In this document: positions 25,974 through 34,378 of the stretch, piece by piece | Layout of the letters: each line of letters starts with the position of its first letter | How positions within the stretch are numbered: position 1 is the first letter of the stretch | Assembly: GCF_022811725.1 (NCBI RefSeq) | Contig: NZ_CP094527.1 | Coordinates: 5,270,001 to 5,334,000, forward strand | DNA: 64,000 nucleotides | From: Mucilaginibacter sp. SMC90 | GTDB lineage: Bacteria > Bacteroidota > Bacteroidia > Sphingobacteriales > Sphingobacteriaceae | Direction of reading: 5' to 3' | Translations under genes and position numbers: made by a program | The notes under the pieces: generated by a model | Told to the model about the DNA's origin: nothing | The model's database searches: none | What the model saw: only the letters and a program-made list of their open reading frames with translations

Positions 25974-26217
25974 ACGTCATCACAATTTTTTAGCCTGTGG
26001 TCGGTGTTTTCACCGCACCACTTTTGCCTTACAACCCGGCCGTAAACTTCCGATATTCGCAGTCATTAGATTGAACAATCGACCAGTAAATCATATGGTG
26101 CGGTGAAAACACCGACCACAAGCTAAATCTCGTAGCAAATGCAGATCCGCCCTGTATAGCTAAGAGATTGCCGCATCGCTCCTTAACTGAGGCCTACGCC
26201 GCTCCTTATAATGACGT
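25974..26217. repeat. Family B repeat B5, interrupted by a nested element
   Basis: Left part 25974-25991 (ACGTCATCACAATTTTTT) and right part 26125-26217 (AATCTCGTAGC ... AATGACGT, including GATCCGCCCTGTATAGCTAAGAGATTGCC) together make one family B copy. They are separated by a 133-bp inverted-repeat element at 25992-26124. The right part also carries a CCTTAACTGAGGCC interruption near 26181. Confidence 0.7.
25992..26124. mobile_element. 133-bp nested inverted-repeat element (MITE-like)
   Basis: Terminal arms 25992-26020 and 26096-26124 are complementary at 28 of 29 bases (AGCYTGTGGTCGGTGTTTTC...), 24 of them in an unbroken perfect run. The 75-bp middle has no open frame. It lies within family B copy B5. 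No clear target duplication is seen. Non-autonomous; inference. Confidence 0.65.
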
Positions 26218-26255
26218 GAATTTAAGTTATTGATTATCAATGGTAACTTTTTTAC

Positions 26256-26307
26256 ACGTCATCGCGATTTTTTCCAGGGATTCCCTGGTGGTTACTCGCA
26301 ATGACAT
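26256..26307. repeat. Short family B remnant B6
   Basis: CACGTCATCGCGA at the left, CTCGCAATGACAT at the right, only about 52 bp apart, with a CCAGGGATTCCCTGG palindrome in the middle. It ends 25 bp before the uridine kinase stop. Confidence 0.65.
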
Positions 26308-26332
26308 GGTTTTTTATCAAAAACCCATCAAA

Positions 26333-26965
26333 TCAAAAAAGCTTCTTCCTCAAATCGGCCGAGATCTCTTCAGTTATTACCATAATATCTTCGGCAACAT
26401 GGGTGTTGTTGGTGATCACGCGATCGCATTCGTCTTTGTAAGGAAGCAGGTATTCTTTGTAGGCCGGCACCACGTGGTTGATCCACTTGTACATCACGTC
26501 ATCGTGCGAATAGCCGCGCTCCATCAAATCCCGTTTCAGGCGGCGCTGCAGGGCTATATCTTCATCAGCATCAATAAAAACCTTCAGGTCGAGCAGTTCG
26601 GAAATATCTTTAAAATGCAGAATAAACAAGCCCTCCACTATTAAAATAGGTGCGGGTTTGATCTCTATCATTTTAGGGATAGCGTCGGGATTGTTAAAAG
26701 TATATTCCTGTTTCAGGATAGCTTCCTTATTTAAAAGTTTGCTGATATCCTGCTGAAAATGCTCGTGATCAATAGTTGCGGGGAGATCAAAGTTGTATTC
26801 TTTGTTCTCCTCTTTGGTCATGTTATGCGCTACAGGGATGTAATAATCATCCTGCGATACGAGGCTTACCTCGTCGGCAGTAAAATGTTCTAAAAAGCAC
26901 TTTAAGAAAAAGGTTTTGCCTGAGCCGCTTCCGCCGGCAATTCCAATAATATAAGGTTTATTCAT
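26333..26965 (-). CDS. udk: Uridine kinase
   Basis: A 210-residue P-loop kinase that phosphorylates uridine and cytidine in pyrimidine salvage. Walker A is GGSGSGKT (11-18), and SQDDYYIP and NFDLPATIDHEHF (about residues 38-68) are the nucleoside-binding motifs; FIDADEDIALQRRLKRD is the lid region. Its ATG overlaps the stop of the LysM gene by 8 bp, so the two are co-translated. Last gene of the DUF4905-LysM-udk run. Confidence 0.95.
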   Translation of the reverse strand: MNKPYIIGIAGGSGSGKTFFLKCFLEHFTADEVSLVSQDDYYIPVAHNMTKEENKEYNFDLPATIDHEHFQQDISKLLNKEAILKQEYTFNNPDAIPKMIEIKPAPILIVEGLFILHFKDISELLDLKVFIDADEDIALQRRLKRDLMERGYSHDDVMYKWINHVVPAYKEYLLPYKDECDRVITNNTHVAEDIMVITEEISADLRKKLF

Positions 26966-27977
26966 TCGGGCTACCGTAGCTGATATTTACCTGGAAACGT
27001 TTGTCTAAAGCACCTAAAGCATCGGCTGTATTTTTGGTCATGATGATCAGCACATTTTTGTTGGTTTCGTTATCAGTAAAACGGCCAACAACCTTTGCAA
27101 AGGTGGTATGATTGTTCATTGGGTTAGTAATTTTAATAATGGTACCAATCGGCGCTGTGCGGTGCAGTACCAGTTCTTTTTTAGGGTCCAGGCTGGCGTC
27201 ATCCATCCAGGTGGCTACACCTTTTTCAATTTTTTCGTACAAGCCAAAACGATTGGCTTTGCCGTGGTCGCCGCCAGTTGTATCCTGCTGTGCAGCAACC
27301 GAAGTTGAATCGCGCTGCATTACAGGTTCTTTAGCCTCTTCAGGTGGCAAACCAGTGCGCACATTTATTACCTGGTTAGGTGCCAAAGAATCAGAACTTA
27401 ATTTATTAAGCGATTTAATGTCATCTACCGAAGTATTGAAACGCTTTGCGATAGAAAACAAAGTTTCACCTGCTGATACTTTATACTGCTGCACGTTAAG
27501 CATGCTCACTTTTTTAACAGTATCGGCGGGCGCTTGCTGTGGCCTGGCTACAGCCGTTTGCGCTACAGGGGCAGGTGAGCTAACTGGCGACTGAACCTGC
27601 TGCTTATTTTGCTGAACAGCTGCCTGAGTAACTATTTTATTTTGTGGTTGTTGTACTGCCGGTGTAGTAGCTACCTGTTTTGCAGATTGTACTGCCGGGG
27701 CAGTAGCTGTTTCGCCCGAAAAAGGAAGCTCTGTAGGTACTTTTACTATACCGCCAATTTTAAGAGGTGCGTTATTATTAAACTGTATAATGGCTTTAGG
27801 GCTAATGTTATAACGGCGGCCTATAGAGTAGTAATTATCTTTGGGATCGAGCTTGTGAACGATCACTTTTTTGCCGTTTAAGTTTTCGACACCAATTGAA
27901 TCAACAACAGGATTTGCAAAAAGTGATATGGAGAATGAGAGTAAAGGAGTGACCAATAATAAAATCTTAAATTTCAT
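26958..27977 (-). CDS. LysM / RlpA-like cell-wall protein
   Basis: A 339-residue exported protein. After a signal peptide (MKFKILLLVTPLLSFSISLFA) come two LysM peptidoglycan-binding repeats: KLDPKDNYYSIGRRYNISP (about 45-63) and SAGETLFSIAKRFNTSVDD (about 168-186). A Gln/Ala/Pro-rich linker separates them. The C-terminal 90 residues (PIGTIIKITNPMNNHTTFAKVVGRF and later) resemble the double-psi beta-barrel of RlpA-type lytic transglycosylases; the usual catalytic Asp is not clear, so it may only bind peptidoglycan. Follows DUF4905 by 21 bp and overlaps udk by 8 bp. Confidence 0.85.
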   Translation of the reverse strand: MKFKILLLVTPLLSFSISLFANPVVDSIGVENLNGKKVIVHKLDPKDNYYSIGRRYNISPKAIIQFNNNAPLKIGGIVKVPTELPFSGETATAPAVQSAKQVATTPAVQQPQNKIVTQAAVQQNKQQVQSPVSSPAPVAQTAVARPQQAPADTVKKVSMLNVQQYKVSAGETLFSIAKRFNTSVDDIKSLNKLSSDSLAPNQVINVRTGLPPEEAKEPVMQRDSTSVAAQQDTTGGDHGKANRFGLYEKIEKGVATWMDDASLDPKKELVLHRTAPIGTIIKITNPMNNHTTFAKVVGRFTDNETNKNVLIIMTKNTADALGALDKRFQVNISYGSPNE

Positions 27978-27998
27978 GATATTTATAAATACAGTAAA

Positions 27999-28784
27999 TT
28001 ACAAGTTCAACACTATTAAGCCCGATCTGTTTTTTAAATAGATAAGCTGATTATTATGTAGTACAAACGCCTCGGGCTGCATTTTTTGTATAGCGTTGTG
28101 TAACAAATCGTGATACAAAAGGGTACCCTCCTCGTTAAATACAAACAAGTGCTGTTCAAGATGCTCCTGCAAAAGCGTGTGCAAAGATACAATTCTGAAA
28201 TTATTGTAGCTGATATAATGAACCGCATTTGCATGTACAGCAAACGGTAAATGTAAATTATTTATCGCGGTTGCAGGTATCAGTTCCGGGCTGATGATCT
28301 GATTATCCAGGGGCTGATCAATCACCGGTTCGTACGCCCTGACTGCACCGCCTGTTTTAGCATCAATCAAAAATAATTTCTTGGGCTGCAACTGGGCATT
28401 ATATACTACGGGGCCATTAGCCGAAATATGATCAAACGCCAGGGTAAAATTGCTCCACAGTTCTTTACCTGATACTGCTTCAATAGCAGTAATACCTTTA
28501 TGCACAGGGCCATTGGCCGATTGATAATTATGCAGCAGCAACACGCCGTTATACGCTGCTTCAATACCGGTAAGCCAGCGCTCGGGGGTAGTTAAACCCT
28601 CAAAATAAACATCACCGTTTTGCAGGCTCAGGGCCGAAAAACTAACCTGTTTATCGGCATGGTCCCTGATCTCGAGGAACAGTGTTTGGCTGCTTTCGTC
28701 AATTTCCATACGCCAAACCGGGGCCTGGTAAATTTTGCTGATGAAGGGTAAAAGCGAGGTCATAAAGTTTGCAAATATGCTCAT
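27999..28784 (-). CDS. DUF4905 domain protein
   Basis: About 261 residues from the ATG at 28784 (MSIFANFMTSLLPF); three codons upstream there is another ATG. Beta-rich, with repeated motifs of a propeller kind (WRMEIDESSQTLFLEIRD, AVSGKELWSNFTLAFD, LFLIDAKTGGAVRAYEP), so a PQQ/WD-like fold is plausible. The family is largely restricted to Sphingobacteriaceae, as far as I recall, and has no known function. First gene of the run toward LysM and udk; divergent from dps. Confidence 0.7.
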   Translation of the reverse strand: MSIFANFMTSLLPFISKIYQAPVWRMEIDESSQTLFLEIRDHADKQVSFSALSLQNGDVYFEGLTTPERWLTGIEAAYNGVLLLHNYQSANGPVHKGITAIEAVSGKELWSNFTLAFDHISANGPVVYNAQLQPKKLFLIDAKTGGAVRAYEPVIDQPLDNQIISPELIPATAINNLHLPFAVHANAVHYISYNNFRIVSLHTLLQEHLEQHLFVFNEEGTLLYHDLLHNAIQKMQPEAFVLHNNQLIYLKNRSGLIVLNL

Positions 28785-28859
28785 TAAAATCAAAACTGTT
28801 TATCTTTACCAAACATTGCCCGCAAAGGCATGTTACACTTAAAACATCACTATTTATTT

Positions 28860-29339
28860 ATGAACGCTAAAGAAATAAGCCTCGAAGAAGTTAAAGTAAA
28901 ACCGGTAGTTGACCACCTGAACGACCTGCTTGCCAACTACCATATCCACTATCAAAAACTGCGCGGCTGCCATTGGAATGTTAAAGGCACAAGCTTTTTT
29001 ACCCTGCACCTTAAATTTGAAGAATTATATACCGCAGCGCTTGTAACTATTGATGAGCTTGCCGAAAGGATCCTGAGCCTTGGCAAACCTCCTATCAGCA
29101 CGTTTAAAGATTATATCGAAACATCAAGCATTAAAGAGATCCAAACTATTGGCTTAAAAGATACCCTGATGGTGAAAGCCGTTATTGAAGACCTGGCTGC
29201 ACTGATAAAAATGGAACGTGAAATATTGAATATCACTGCCGATGCCGGTGACGACGGTACCAACGACATGATCAACCGTTTCATGCAGTTCAACGAAAAA
29301 AACACCTGGATGCTGCGCTCCTTCGTGAACGAGGACTAA
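28860..29339 (+). CDS. dps: Dps family ferritin-like DNA-protection protein
   Basis: About 159 residues from the ATG at 28860 (MNAKEISLEE). Dps forms dodecamers that oxidise Fe(II) with hydrogen peroxide and protect DNA in stationary phase. Ferroxidase residues are in place: His38 in GCHWN, His50 and Glu54 in TLHLKFEE, Asp65 and Glu69 in TIDELAER. Length is slightly above the minimum. An AAAAAGCC-type terminator follows at 29360-29398. No Fur or OxyR site is recognisable upstream, only a TATCTTTA near-match to the -7 box at 28801. Confidence 0.94.
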   Translation: MNAKEISLEEVKVKPVVDHLNDLLANYHIHYQKLRGCHWNVKGTSFFTLHLKFEELYTAALVTIDELAERILSLGKPPISTFKDYIETSSIKEIQTIGLKDTLMVKAVIEDLAALIKMEREILNITADAGDDGTNDMINRFMQFNEKNTWMLRSFVNED

Positions 29340-29359
29340 TCCGCAGATAATCCTACTGT

Positions 29360-29398
29360 AAAAAAGCCGTAATCAGTTCATCTGGTTACGGCTTTTTT
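29360..29398 (+). terminator. Rho-independent terminator after dps
   Basis: AAAAAAGCCGTAA (29360-29372) pairs with TTACGGCTTTTTT (29386-29398), 13 bp including the A/T tracts. Confidence 0.85.
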
Positions 29399-29484
29399 AA
29401 AAACAGGCTTTACATCAATTTGCATATTTAGTATATTTGCAGCGAATAAAGCACCGCATTTTTTCGGCGCAGATGTTCTGTTAT

Positions 29485-29555
29485 TTTCCTATGGTGTAAT
29501 GGTATCACGTCAGATTCTGGTTCTGAAGATTGAGGTTCGAGCCCTTGTGGGAAAA
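29485..29555 (+). tRNA. tRNA-Gln (anticodon CTG)
   Basis: All arms can be folded by eye: acceptor TTTCCTA (29485-29491) with TGGGAAA (29548-29554); D stem GTG/CAC; anticodon stem TCAGA (29510-29514) with TCTGA (29522-29526) around TTCTGGT, anticodon CTG at 29517-29519; T loop TTCGAGC with a stem containing two G-T pairs. Discriminator A at 29555. CCA is not encoded. A terminator follows at 29567. Confidence 0.9.
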
Positions 29556-29566
29556 CATATTTTGGA

Positions 29567-29597
29567 AAGCCTTCCGTTATCGGGAGGCTTTTTTTAT
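29567..29597 (+). terminator. Terminator after tRNA-Gln
   Basis: AAAGCCTTCCG (29567-29577) pairs with CGGGAGGCTTT (29581-29591) with one G-T pair, followed by a run of T. Confidence 0.85.
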
Positions 29598-29623
29598 TTA
29601 GCTGTCATGATATTAATTTTCCC

Positions 29624-30538
29624 CTACGCCGACCGTGTAGCCTTCTCAATACTATCCCACATTTCATCCGGTATCATTTCAAGCCCGCTGAACTGACCGG
29701 CACCTTGCAGCCACTCTCCCCCATCAATGGTGATCACTTCGCCATTGATATACCCTGAAAAATCAGACACTAAAAAGGCGGCCAGGTTGGCAAGCTCCTG
29801 GTGTTCTCCTACCCGCTTAAGCGGCACCCTGTTTTTGAAGTCAAACTTCTGGGCCATATCTCCCGGCAACAACCTTTCCCAGGCACCTTTAGTGGGAAAC
29901 GGTCCCGGCGCAATGGCATTGGCACGTATACCATGCCTGCCCCACTCCACTGCTAAAGACCTGGTCATGGCCAGCACACCGCCCTTCGCGCAGGCCGAGG
30001 GCACGACGTAAGCCGAACCTGTAAAGGCATAGGTGGTAATGATATTCAATATGTTACCGGGCATTTTTTCTTTGATCCAATATTTACCCAAAGCCAGTGA
30101 ACAATTGGCCGAACCTTTTAAAACGATATCAATGATAGCCGAGAACGCATTTGCCGATAAGCGCTCAGTAGGTGAAATAAAATTCCCCGCCGCGTTATTT
30201 AACAATACATCAACCTGTCCAAATGCTTCTATGACTTCTTGTAGCATCGCTTCAACTTCATCATATTTCCGAACGTCGCAGGCTATTGGCAATACCTTTC
30301 CTCCGGTCATGGATTGCATTTCGGCAGCAGTTTGCTGTAGCACATCAAGTTTACGGCTGGTGATCACCAGGTTAGCGCCTAATTGTAAAAAGTAAGTGCC
30401 CATTGCCTTGCCCAAACCTGTCCCGCCACCGGTTACAATGATGGTTTTTCCCTTCAAAGCATCATCTCTTAACATTCCACCGGCAGTTGCGGCGTTTGGG
30501 GTTACAGAACTATTTGGAATTTCAGGGTCTGTCATCAT
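29624..30538 (-). CDS. 2,4-dienoyl-CoA reductase-like SDR
   Basis: A 304-residue SDR with cofactor loop TGGGTGLGKAM and LLNNAAGNFISPTE, the opening typical of 2,4-dienoyl-CoA reductases needed for unsaturated fatty acids. At the YxxxK site it reads SACAK: lysine is kept but the tyrosine is replaced, as known in some dienoyl-CoA reductases. Last gene of the beta-oxidation run, 3 bp after the enoyl-CoA hydratase. This context supports a fatty-acid role. The gene order on the minus strand is fadB-type, thiolase, acyl-CoA ligase, hydratase, then this gene. Confidence 0.9.
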   Translation of the reverse strand: MMTDPEIPNSSVTPNAATAGGMLRDDALKGKTIIVTGGGTGLGKAMGTYFLQLGANLVITSRKLDVLQQTAAEMQSMTGGKVLPIACDVRKYDEVEAMLQEVIEAFGQVDVLLNNAAGNFISPTERLSANAFSAIIDIVLKGSANCSLALGKYWIKEKMPGNILNIITTYAFTGSAYVVPSACAKGGVLAMTRSLAVEWGRHGIRANAIAPGPFPTKGAWERLLPGDMAQKFDFKNRVPLKRVGEHQELANLAAFLVSDFSGYINGEVITIDGGEWLQGAGQFSGLEMIPDEMWDSIEKATRSA

Positions 30539-30541
30539 CAG

Positions 30542-31318
30542 TTAATTTACAGGGGTATTTTTTGATTTTAAATTTTGGATCATCATTTGCAGACCTTGCC
30601 TGGTTTCGGGTGCCCACCATTGTTTCAGCATTTTATTCAGGGTCTCTTTTTGATCGGCCTTCAGTTTACCTGTCAGTTCCTTACGCAGGTTTAATTTACT
30701 CTCGCTCCAGGTAACCGGGTTTAGTTTCATGTAAGCTGTTACTTTTTCTGTGGCGGCGTTCATTAACTTATCAGGAGAGGTAATTTCATCGATCAGTCCG
30801 GCTTCCAGTGCTTCATCCACTTTAAGGAGCTTTCCCTCCATTAAATATTGATAAGCCTTACGCTGACCAAGCCAAAATGAATACAGATTAAAAACACTAT
30901 CAGGAACAATAATACCTACCGGCACTTCATTTAACCCGATGATAAATGTCCCCGCTGCCATTACCCGGTAATCGCAGCAGATAGCTAATATGCAGCCGCC
31001 GGCGGGGCTATGACCACTTATGGCCGCTATCAATGGTTTCCTGAAAGCTGCCAAGGTATTCTGCAGAGCTAAAAAGTCGATCCAAAACTGGCGGCTTTGC
31101 TCTTCGTTATAATCATAAGCCTCAATCAGGTCGATCCCCGACGAGAAAAAACCTTCTTTCCCGGTTAAAATAACCCCACCTACACTATCATCATTCTCCA
31201 GTGTTTTTATACAGGCGTCCAACTCTTTAACCATTTCGTGATTGATGGCGTTTGACCGGCCCCGGTTTAACGAAATTGTAACCAGCCTGCCTTGTATTGT
31301 TGTTTGAAATGTATTCAT
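30542..31318 (-). CDS. Enoyl-CoA hydratase/isomerase family protein
   Basis: A 258-residue crotonase-fold protein. The first oxyanion-hole strand is in FFSSGIDLIE and the second in AISGHSPAGGCILAICCDYRVMA. The second catalytic position reads LNEVPVGI, where hydratases have Glu in PEIxLG; a single acidic residue fits isomerase rather than hydratase chemistry, so a delta3,delta2-enoyl-CoA isomerase is possible. Between acyl-CoA synthetase (8 bp) and dienoyl reductase (3 bp). Likely handles double-bond isomers in unsaturated acyl chains. Confidence 0.88.
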   Translation of the reverse strand: MNTFQTTIQGRLVTISLNRGRSNAINHEMVKELDACIKTLENDDSVGGVILTGKEGFFSSGIDLIEAYDYNEEQSRQFWIDFLALQNTLAAFRKPLIAAISGHSPAGGCILAICCDYRVMAAGTFIIGLNEVPVGIIVPDSVFNLYSFWLGQRKAYQYLMEGKLLKVDEALEAGLIDEITSPDKLMNAATEKVTAYMKLNPVTWSESKLNLRKELTGKLKADQKETLNKMLKQWWAPETRQGLQMMIQNLKSKNTPVN

Positions 31319-31326
31319 CCGGTTAA

Positions 31327-33141
31327 TCAGTTTACAAGCGTGGGATCCTCGCTCACCTCGCAGGGATACATTTTATCTATTTCGGCCTTGTATTTCCCAG
31401 CAATTACCTTCCGTTTCATTTTCCCGGTTGGTGTAAGCTCACCACTATCAATCGACCATTCGTCGGGAAGCAGGGTAATTTTCTTCACCTGTTCAACGTG
31501 GTTAAATTCGGGATTATAGGTATTGATAATTGATTGATAAAGCTCAATCACCCTCCCATCTTTAACCAATTCACTGTTGGATGAAAAAGTGATGCCATTT
31601 TCCTTACACCAGGGTTTTAAATGCGTGTAAGATGGTACAATCAGCGCCGCAACAAATTTCTTTTCTGACCCGACAACCATCATCTGCTCAATAAAATAAT
31701 TTTCCTTCATCTTATTTTCTATAGGCAGCGGAGCCACATATTTACCGCCCGAGGTTTTGAAGATCTCTTTTTTACGGTCGGTAATTTTCAGGAAGCCATC
31801 CAGATCAAGTTCACCTATATCCCCGGTGTGGAACCATCCGTCTTCCAGTACCTCTGCCGTAAGCTCAGGATTTTTATAATATCCCAGCATAACATTAGGA
31901 CCTTTGCAAAGGATCTCTCCATCGGGCGCAATCTTAACCTGCACACCGCTCAACAAGCGACCTACAGTTCCAAATTTCCGGTCGCTTTTCTGATAACAGT
32001 TAACAGCTATTACTGGCGACGTTTCGGTAAGCCCGTAACCTTCCATAATAACAATATTGGCAGCGGTGAAAATTCTTTCCAATTTAAGGGGACAGGCCGA
32101 ACTGCCTACTACTATAGCCGTTATATTTCCGCCTATGGCATCACGCCATTTGCTGTAAACCAGTTTATCGGCAATAGCCAGTTTGATCTTATACCACAGG
32201 CTGGTGTTATGGATTTCATACGCTTCGGCCACTTTTACCGACCAGAAAAAAATCTTCCTTTTAATACCGGTTAATTTCTGCCCCTGCACCATAATTTTCT
32301 CAAACACTTTTTCGAGCAAACGGGGCACTGCTGTAAAAAGAGAAGGTTTTACCTCTTTCATATTTGCCCCTATGGTATCCATACTTTCGGCATAGTAAAT
32401 AGAAAAACCGTAGTAGAGATAAACGTATGTACACATCTTTTCAAAAATGTGGTTCATGGGCAAAAAGCTCAAAACACGCTTCTCTTTGAGAGGGATCCGG
32501 TTAAGGATATCGCCGGATGCCATTGCATTGGTCATGATGTTTTTATGCGTAAGCATTACGCCTTTAGGCCGGCCGGTAGTACCCGAGGTATAAATGATAG
32601 TCGCCACATCATTTTCGGTGATCTGACCAGTTATTTGCTGTATTTTTTGCAGATCGCCTTCCTTTAAAGGCTTAAGCAATGTTAACCAATGATTACATCC
32701 GTCGATACTATCAAAAGTAAAAATGGCTTTTAATGAGGGGATATTTATCTGTACCTCTTTAACCTTATCGCATAAGTCATTAGTGCTTACAAATACGTAT
32801 TTAACTTCAGCTTCATTTAAGATCTGCTCAATTTCTTTAGTGCCCGTGTTGGGATATAGCGGAACCAGTATGGCGCCCGTTTGCTGCACCGCCAGGTCGG
32901 TTATTACCCATTCGGGGCGGCCGTTGCTTATCAGGCCTATTTTATCGCGGCCTTCGGTAGTGCCATCACCACCCGAAACTCCAAGGTCCAACAAGGCCGC
33001 AGATAGCTGGTTGATCATGGTATGCACTTGTTCGGTGCTGTATGATCTCCAGGAACCATTCTCCTTTGCATTCAAAAAATCTGCCCTCGGCGCTTTGGCC
33101 TGGGTAGCTATGCAATCAAACAATCTTGTCGCTTTTTCCAT
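31327..33141 (-). CDS. Long-chain acyl-CoA synthetase (AMP-forming)
   Basis: A 604-residue ANL-family ligase (FadD15/long-chain type) that converts fatty acid, ATP and CoA into acyl-CoA and AMP. Motif A3 is YTSGTTGRPKGVMLTHKN (about 184-201). GYGLTETSPV and GWFHTGDIGELDLDGF are the later core motifs, and KITDRKKEIFKTSGGKY is the hinge with the catalytic lysine region. Length is that of long-chain ligases. Operon with thiolase upstream and hydratase downstream. It feeds the beta-oxidation genes around it. Confidence 0.95.
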   Translation of the reverse strand: MEKATRLFDCIATQAKAPRADFLNAKENGSWRSYSTEQVHTMINQLSAALLDLGVSGGDGTTEGRDKIGLISNGRPEWVITDLAVQQTGAILVPLYPNTGTKEIEQILNEAEVKYVFVSTNDLCDKVKEVQINIPSLKAIFTFDSIDGCNHWLTLLKPLKEGDLQKIQQITGQITENDVATIIYTSGTTGRPKGVMLTHKNIMTNAMASGDILNRIPLKEKRVLSFLPMNHIFEKMCTYVYLYYGFSIYYAESMDTIGANMKEVKPSLFTAVPRLLEKVFEKIMVQGQKLTGIKRKIFFWSVKVAEAYEIHNTSLWYKIKLAIADKLVYSKWRDAIGGNITAIVVGSSACPLKLERIFTAANIVIMEGYGLTETSPVIAVNCYQKSDRKFGTVGRLLSGVQVKIAPDGEILCKGPNVMLGYYKNPELTAEVLEDGWFHTGDIGELDLDGFLKITDRKKEIFKTSGGKYVAPLPIENKMKENYFIEQMMVVGSEKKFVAALIVPSYTHLKPWCKENGITFSSNSELVKDGRVIELYQSIINTYNPEFNHVEQVKKITLLPDEWSIDSGELTPTGKMKRKVIAGKYKAEIDKMYPCEVSEDPTLVN

Positions 33142-33174
33142 GTTTGCAGCAATTAGTTAGATAATGGTAATTTC

Positions 33175-34350
33175 CTATAACAGTTCAAATACACCCGCCG
33201 CACCTTGCCCGGTGCCCACGCACATGGTAACCATGCCGTACTTTTTTTCCCGCCGCTTCAATTCGTTAAAAAGCTGAACGGAAAGTTTAGCCCCCGTGCA
33301 GCCAAGCGGATGTCCAAGCGAGATAGCGCCGCCGTTAACATTTACAATGTCGGGATTAAGCTCCAGCCCTTTTATTATGGCCAGTGATTGCGAAGCAAAG
33401 GCCTCGTTCAACTCTATCAGCTCAATATCCTGCTGCTTCATCCCTGCCATTTTCAACACTTTGGGGATTGCTACCAGCGGACCAATCCCCATAATGCGGG
33501 GAGGCACACCTGCAACGGCATAATTAACCAGCCGGGCAATGGGCTTAAGGTTATTCTCTTTCAGAAAGCGTTCGCTAACCACCATCACAAAGGCCGCCCC
33601 ATCACTGGTTTGCGACGAGTTACCTGCAGTCACCACACCCTTTGCATCAAATACAGGCTTAAGTTTAGCTAATGCATCGATTGAGGTATCACTGCGCGGA
33701 CCTTCATCTGTATCTACCTTAAACTCTCTTTTCTTTTTCTTGCCGCTTTCATCTACATAGGTCTCCACAATGTTTACCGGTGCTATTTCATCTTTAAACT
33801 TGCCCTCCTTGATAGCGCTGATAGCTTTTTGATGCGAGTTATAAGCAAACTGATCCTGCTCTTCACGGCTGATATGATACTCCCTGGCAACAGCTTCGGC
33901 AGTGAGGCCCATTCCCCAATAATAATCGGGGTGTGCAAGGGCAATATCGGCGTTGGGAACAATGCGCCAGCCCCCCATCGGGATCAGGCTCATACTTTCC
34001 ACACCGCCTGCAATAATACAATCGGCAATGCCACTATGTATTTTTGCTGATGCTATGGCAATTGTTTCCAGGCCCGATGAACAATAGCGGTTTACCGTCA
34101 TGCCGGGGACCTTATCGGTATCAAGCGCCATTAACGAAATCAGCCTCGCGACATTCAATCCCTGTTCGGCTTCCGGTGTGGCATTGCCTACAATCACATC
34201 GTCTATCTGCTCTTTATCAACGTTGGGCACTGATGCCAGCAGATGCCTGATAACATCCGCTGCAAGCGTATCCGGACGGGTAAACCTGAACCCGCCCCGG
34301 GTAGCTTTTCCAACAGCGCTGCGGCTGGCTGCCACTATATATGCGTTCAT
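33175..34350 (-). CDS. Acetyl-CoA C-acyltransferase (thiolase)
   Basis: A 391-residue thiolase that cleaves 3-ketoacyl-CoA with CoA to acetyl-CoA and a shortened acyl-CoA. The acylated nucleophile is Cys90 in NRYCSSG; His347 in LGHPLGC and Cys377 in MCVGTGQG complete the site. Length is normal. Located 28 bp after the bifunctional dehydrogenase/hydratase and 33 bp before the acyl-CoA synthetase. FadA/FadI-like by context; biosynthetic acetoacetyl-CoA thiolases are close relatives but fit the neighbourhood less well. Confidence 0.95.
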   Translation of the reverse strand: MNAYIVAASRSAVGKATRGGFRFTRPDTLAADVIRHLLASVPNVDKEQIDDVIVGNATPEAEQGLNVARLISLMALDTDKVPGMTVNRYCSSGLETIAIASAKIHSGIADCIIAGGVESMSLIPMGGWRIVPNADIALAHPDYYWGMGLTAEAVAREYHISREEQDQFAYNSHQKAISAIKEGKFKDEIAPVNIVETYVDESGKKKKREFKVDTDEGPRSDTSIDALAKLKPVFDAKGVVTAGNSSQTSDGAAFVMVVSERFLKENNLKPIARLVNYAVAGVPPRIMGIGPLVAIPKVLKMAGMKQQDIELIELNEAFASQSLAIIKGLELNPDIVNVNGGAISLGHPLGCTGAKLSVQLFNELKRREKKYGMVTMCVGTGQGAAGVFELL

Positions 34351-34378
34351 TTTATTGAGATTTTATACTTATTAAAAT

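Noticed and set aside
17202..26307. Family B repeats as a CRISPR array
   Set aside because: Units are unevenly spaced by kilobases, internally palindromic and separated by genes; no cas genes are present.
29499..29696. Open frame on the plus strand across the tRNA region
   Set aside because: It reads straight through tRNA-Gln and its terminator; the tRNA fold is complete, so the frame is chance.
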